Assembly (NCBI GenBank): GCA_947244675.1
Contig: CAMXLV010000037.1
Coordinates: 1 to 14,166, forward strand
Reading direction: 5' to 3'
DNA: 14,166 nucleotides
Origin: an uncultured Clostridium sp.
GTDB lineage: Bacteria; Bacillota_A; Clostridia; TANB77; CAG-508
The notes beneath the pieces were generated by a model. It was given only the letters and a program-made list of their open reading frames with translations. It was not told the DNA's origin and did no database searches. How positions within the stretch are numbered: the stretch's first letter is position 1; every line of letters starts with the position of its first letter. Shown here piece by piece: positions 13,637-14,166 of the stretch. The position numbers were made by a program, and so were the translations under genes.

Positions 13637-13664
13637 TTGTAGAAAAAGAAGATTCTGCAGATTA
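13637..13664 (+). promoter_or_regulatory. Regulon promoter E, for RNA copy 2
   Basis: TTGT (13637-13640), 16 bp, GCAGATTA (13657-13664), preceded by TTGG. It differs from promoter B by one base in the spacer. Confidence 0.7.
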
Positions 13665-13669
13665 GATAG

Positions 13670-14006
13670 GTGAAAGGCAGGAACGTGGACGCCGCTTTTC
13701 CCAGACACGAAAGTGAAAAAGATCGCACAGCTTACAGGTGGAGCAAAATGAAATTGAGAGGCTGAAAGAAGTAAGAGTAAAAAGGAATAATGAAAGTAAA
13801 CAAAGTATAAGTATAAGTAAAAAGAAACAATGAAACAAAAAGAATGAAGTAAAAGTAAAAGGGACAGAAGAACAGAAATGGGCATAAGTAAGAAAGTACA
13901 ATGAAATGAACCAAGTAAAAATCAATAGAATAAAGAGTAGCGAAATTGGAAAAAGGACAGCTGAAAGAAAGAAGAAGGACTTATCGAAAGATTTGTCCTT
14001 TTTTTT
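13670..14006 (+). ncRNA. Structured RNA of the sigma regulon, copy 2 with long insert
   Basis: About 335 nt between promoter E and its terminator. The conserved 5' part has the CAC-GAAA-GTG hairpin and CTTTT/AAAAG stem; the GCAGG/CCTGC helix of copy 1 is not kept (CCTGC is changed), so that helix is doubtful. CAGCT (13728-13732) pairs with AGCTG (13959-13963). Between them lies a purine-rich, C-poor tract with recurring AGTAAAAG and AGTATAAG words and no coding frame, which would be largely unpaired RNA. Function unknown. Confidence 0.55.
13975..14006 (+). terminator. Terminator of RNA copy 2
   Basis: AAGGAC (13975-13980) with GTCCTT (13995-14000), GAAA tetraloop, then a T run to 14006. Same hairpin as in copy 1. 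Confidence 0.8.
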
Positions 14007-14007
14007 G

Positions 14008-14070
14008 GGTGCTCTAAATTTTGAAGTATGTGATGAAAAAATTAGCTTTAAGAAATAGAGTATGTGGCTA
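14008..14070 (+). mobile_element. IS left-end-like sequence (partial or remnant)
   Basis: GGTGCTCTAAATT (14008-14020) and AGCTTTAAGAAATAGAGTATGT (14044-14065) align in order and spacing with the left end of the ISL3 element at 7145-7202 (GGTACTCTAAATT, AGCTTTAAAATAAAAGGAGTGT). It begins directly after the T run of the RNA terminator. It may be the end of another IS running out of the window, a MITE, or a remnant. Nothing is recognised in 14071-14166. Confidence 0.5.
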
Positions 14071-14166
14071 TACACAAAAGAGTATGGTATAAGGAAAACG
14101 GCCTAAGAAAATGATATGATACCTCTAAAGTAGACAAATAAAATAATTAAAAGAAAACAATCCCCT

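Larger units (their letters stand above)
13611..14006 (+). repeat. RNA-element repeat, copy 2
   Basis: Second copy of the element at 9714-9946: a 5' block 13611-13743 and 3' block 13941-14006 are near identical to copy 1, while the middle (13744-13940) is about 197 bp against 34 bp. It starts in the last codons of the holin gene, as copy 1 starts in those of the sigma-like gene. Long minus-strand frames through here are an effect of the purine-rich plus strand and are not genes. Confidence 0.85.

Noticed and set aside
9714..14006. Paired repeats as insertion-site or transposon ends
   Set aside because: They are direct, hold promoter and terminator, and vary in the middle; no target duplication or recombinase is linked to them.
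13592..14075. Three overlapping minus-strand reading frames rich in Phe, Leu and Ser
   Set aside because: They are the pyrimidine-rich complement of the purine-rich RNA element, lack RBSs, and run through its promoter and terminator.
1..14166. CRISPR array, tRNA or rRNA genes
   Set aside because: No regularly spaced repeats, no cloverleaf with CCA-type end and no rRNA motifs were seen on either strand.

Overview
The window is AT-rich DNA with strong GGAGG-type ribosome binding sites, sigma-A promoters of TTGNNN-N17-TATAAT type, a lipobox lipoprotein and a Hol44-type holin. This fits a low-GC Firmicute (Bacillota), probably a gut Clostridia or Erysipelotrichia relative. The genus cannot be fixed from the sequence. 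No housekeeping genes, tRNAs, rRNAs or CRISPR arrays are seen, so this reads as an accessory or island region.

Layout. (1) 1-2480: terminator of an off-window gene, then an overlapping pair encoding a DUF2971 protein (its start disrupted at an A9 tract) and a nucleoside 2-deoxyribosyltransferase-like protein, then a small acidic helical protein. (2) 2500-2950: an unannotated type I toxin-antitoxin locus: a 48-residue one-membrane-span basic peptide on the minus strand and a convergent antisense RNA. (3) 2950-3560: no clear gene; a perfect 16-bp palindrome beside an orphan promoter and RBS. (4) 3561-7120: a P-loop ATPase split by apparent indels, followed by two N-terminally membrane-anchored proteins and a terminator; a candidate defence-type operon. 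(5) 7145-8738: a decayed ISL3-family insertion sequence. (6) 8771-14007: a region organised around an alternative sigma factor. (7) 14008-14166: a sequence resembling the left end of the same IS.

The most interesting result is region 6. A rigid motif, TTGT-N16-GCAGATTA, occurs exactly five times, always 5' of something: the sigma-like gene, two copies of a structured RNA, an alpha/beta hydrolase gene and a phage-type holin gene. A diverged copy with the same 16-bp spacer (ACAGGTTT) sits on the minus strand in front of a membrane-protein gene, back-to-back with the holin promoter, and a 7/8 match lies inside the hydrolase gene. The economical reading is an autoregulated sigma factor driving a private regulon of holin, membrane protein, lipase-like hydrolase and two terminator-ended RNAs. 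The plan recalls TcdR/TcdE and UviA/UviB in Clostridium, but with a different promoter and with repeated RNAs I do not recognise.

Several genes carry breaks at homopolymers or short repeats (A9 at 300-308, A6 at 4585-4590, AT repeat near 4638-4648), and the transposase has two breaks. Either the locus is decaying or phase-variable, or the assembly has indel errors; raw reads would decide.
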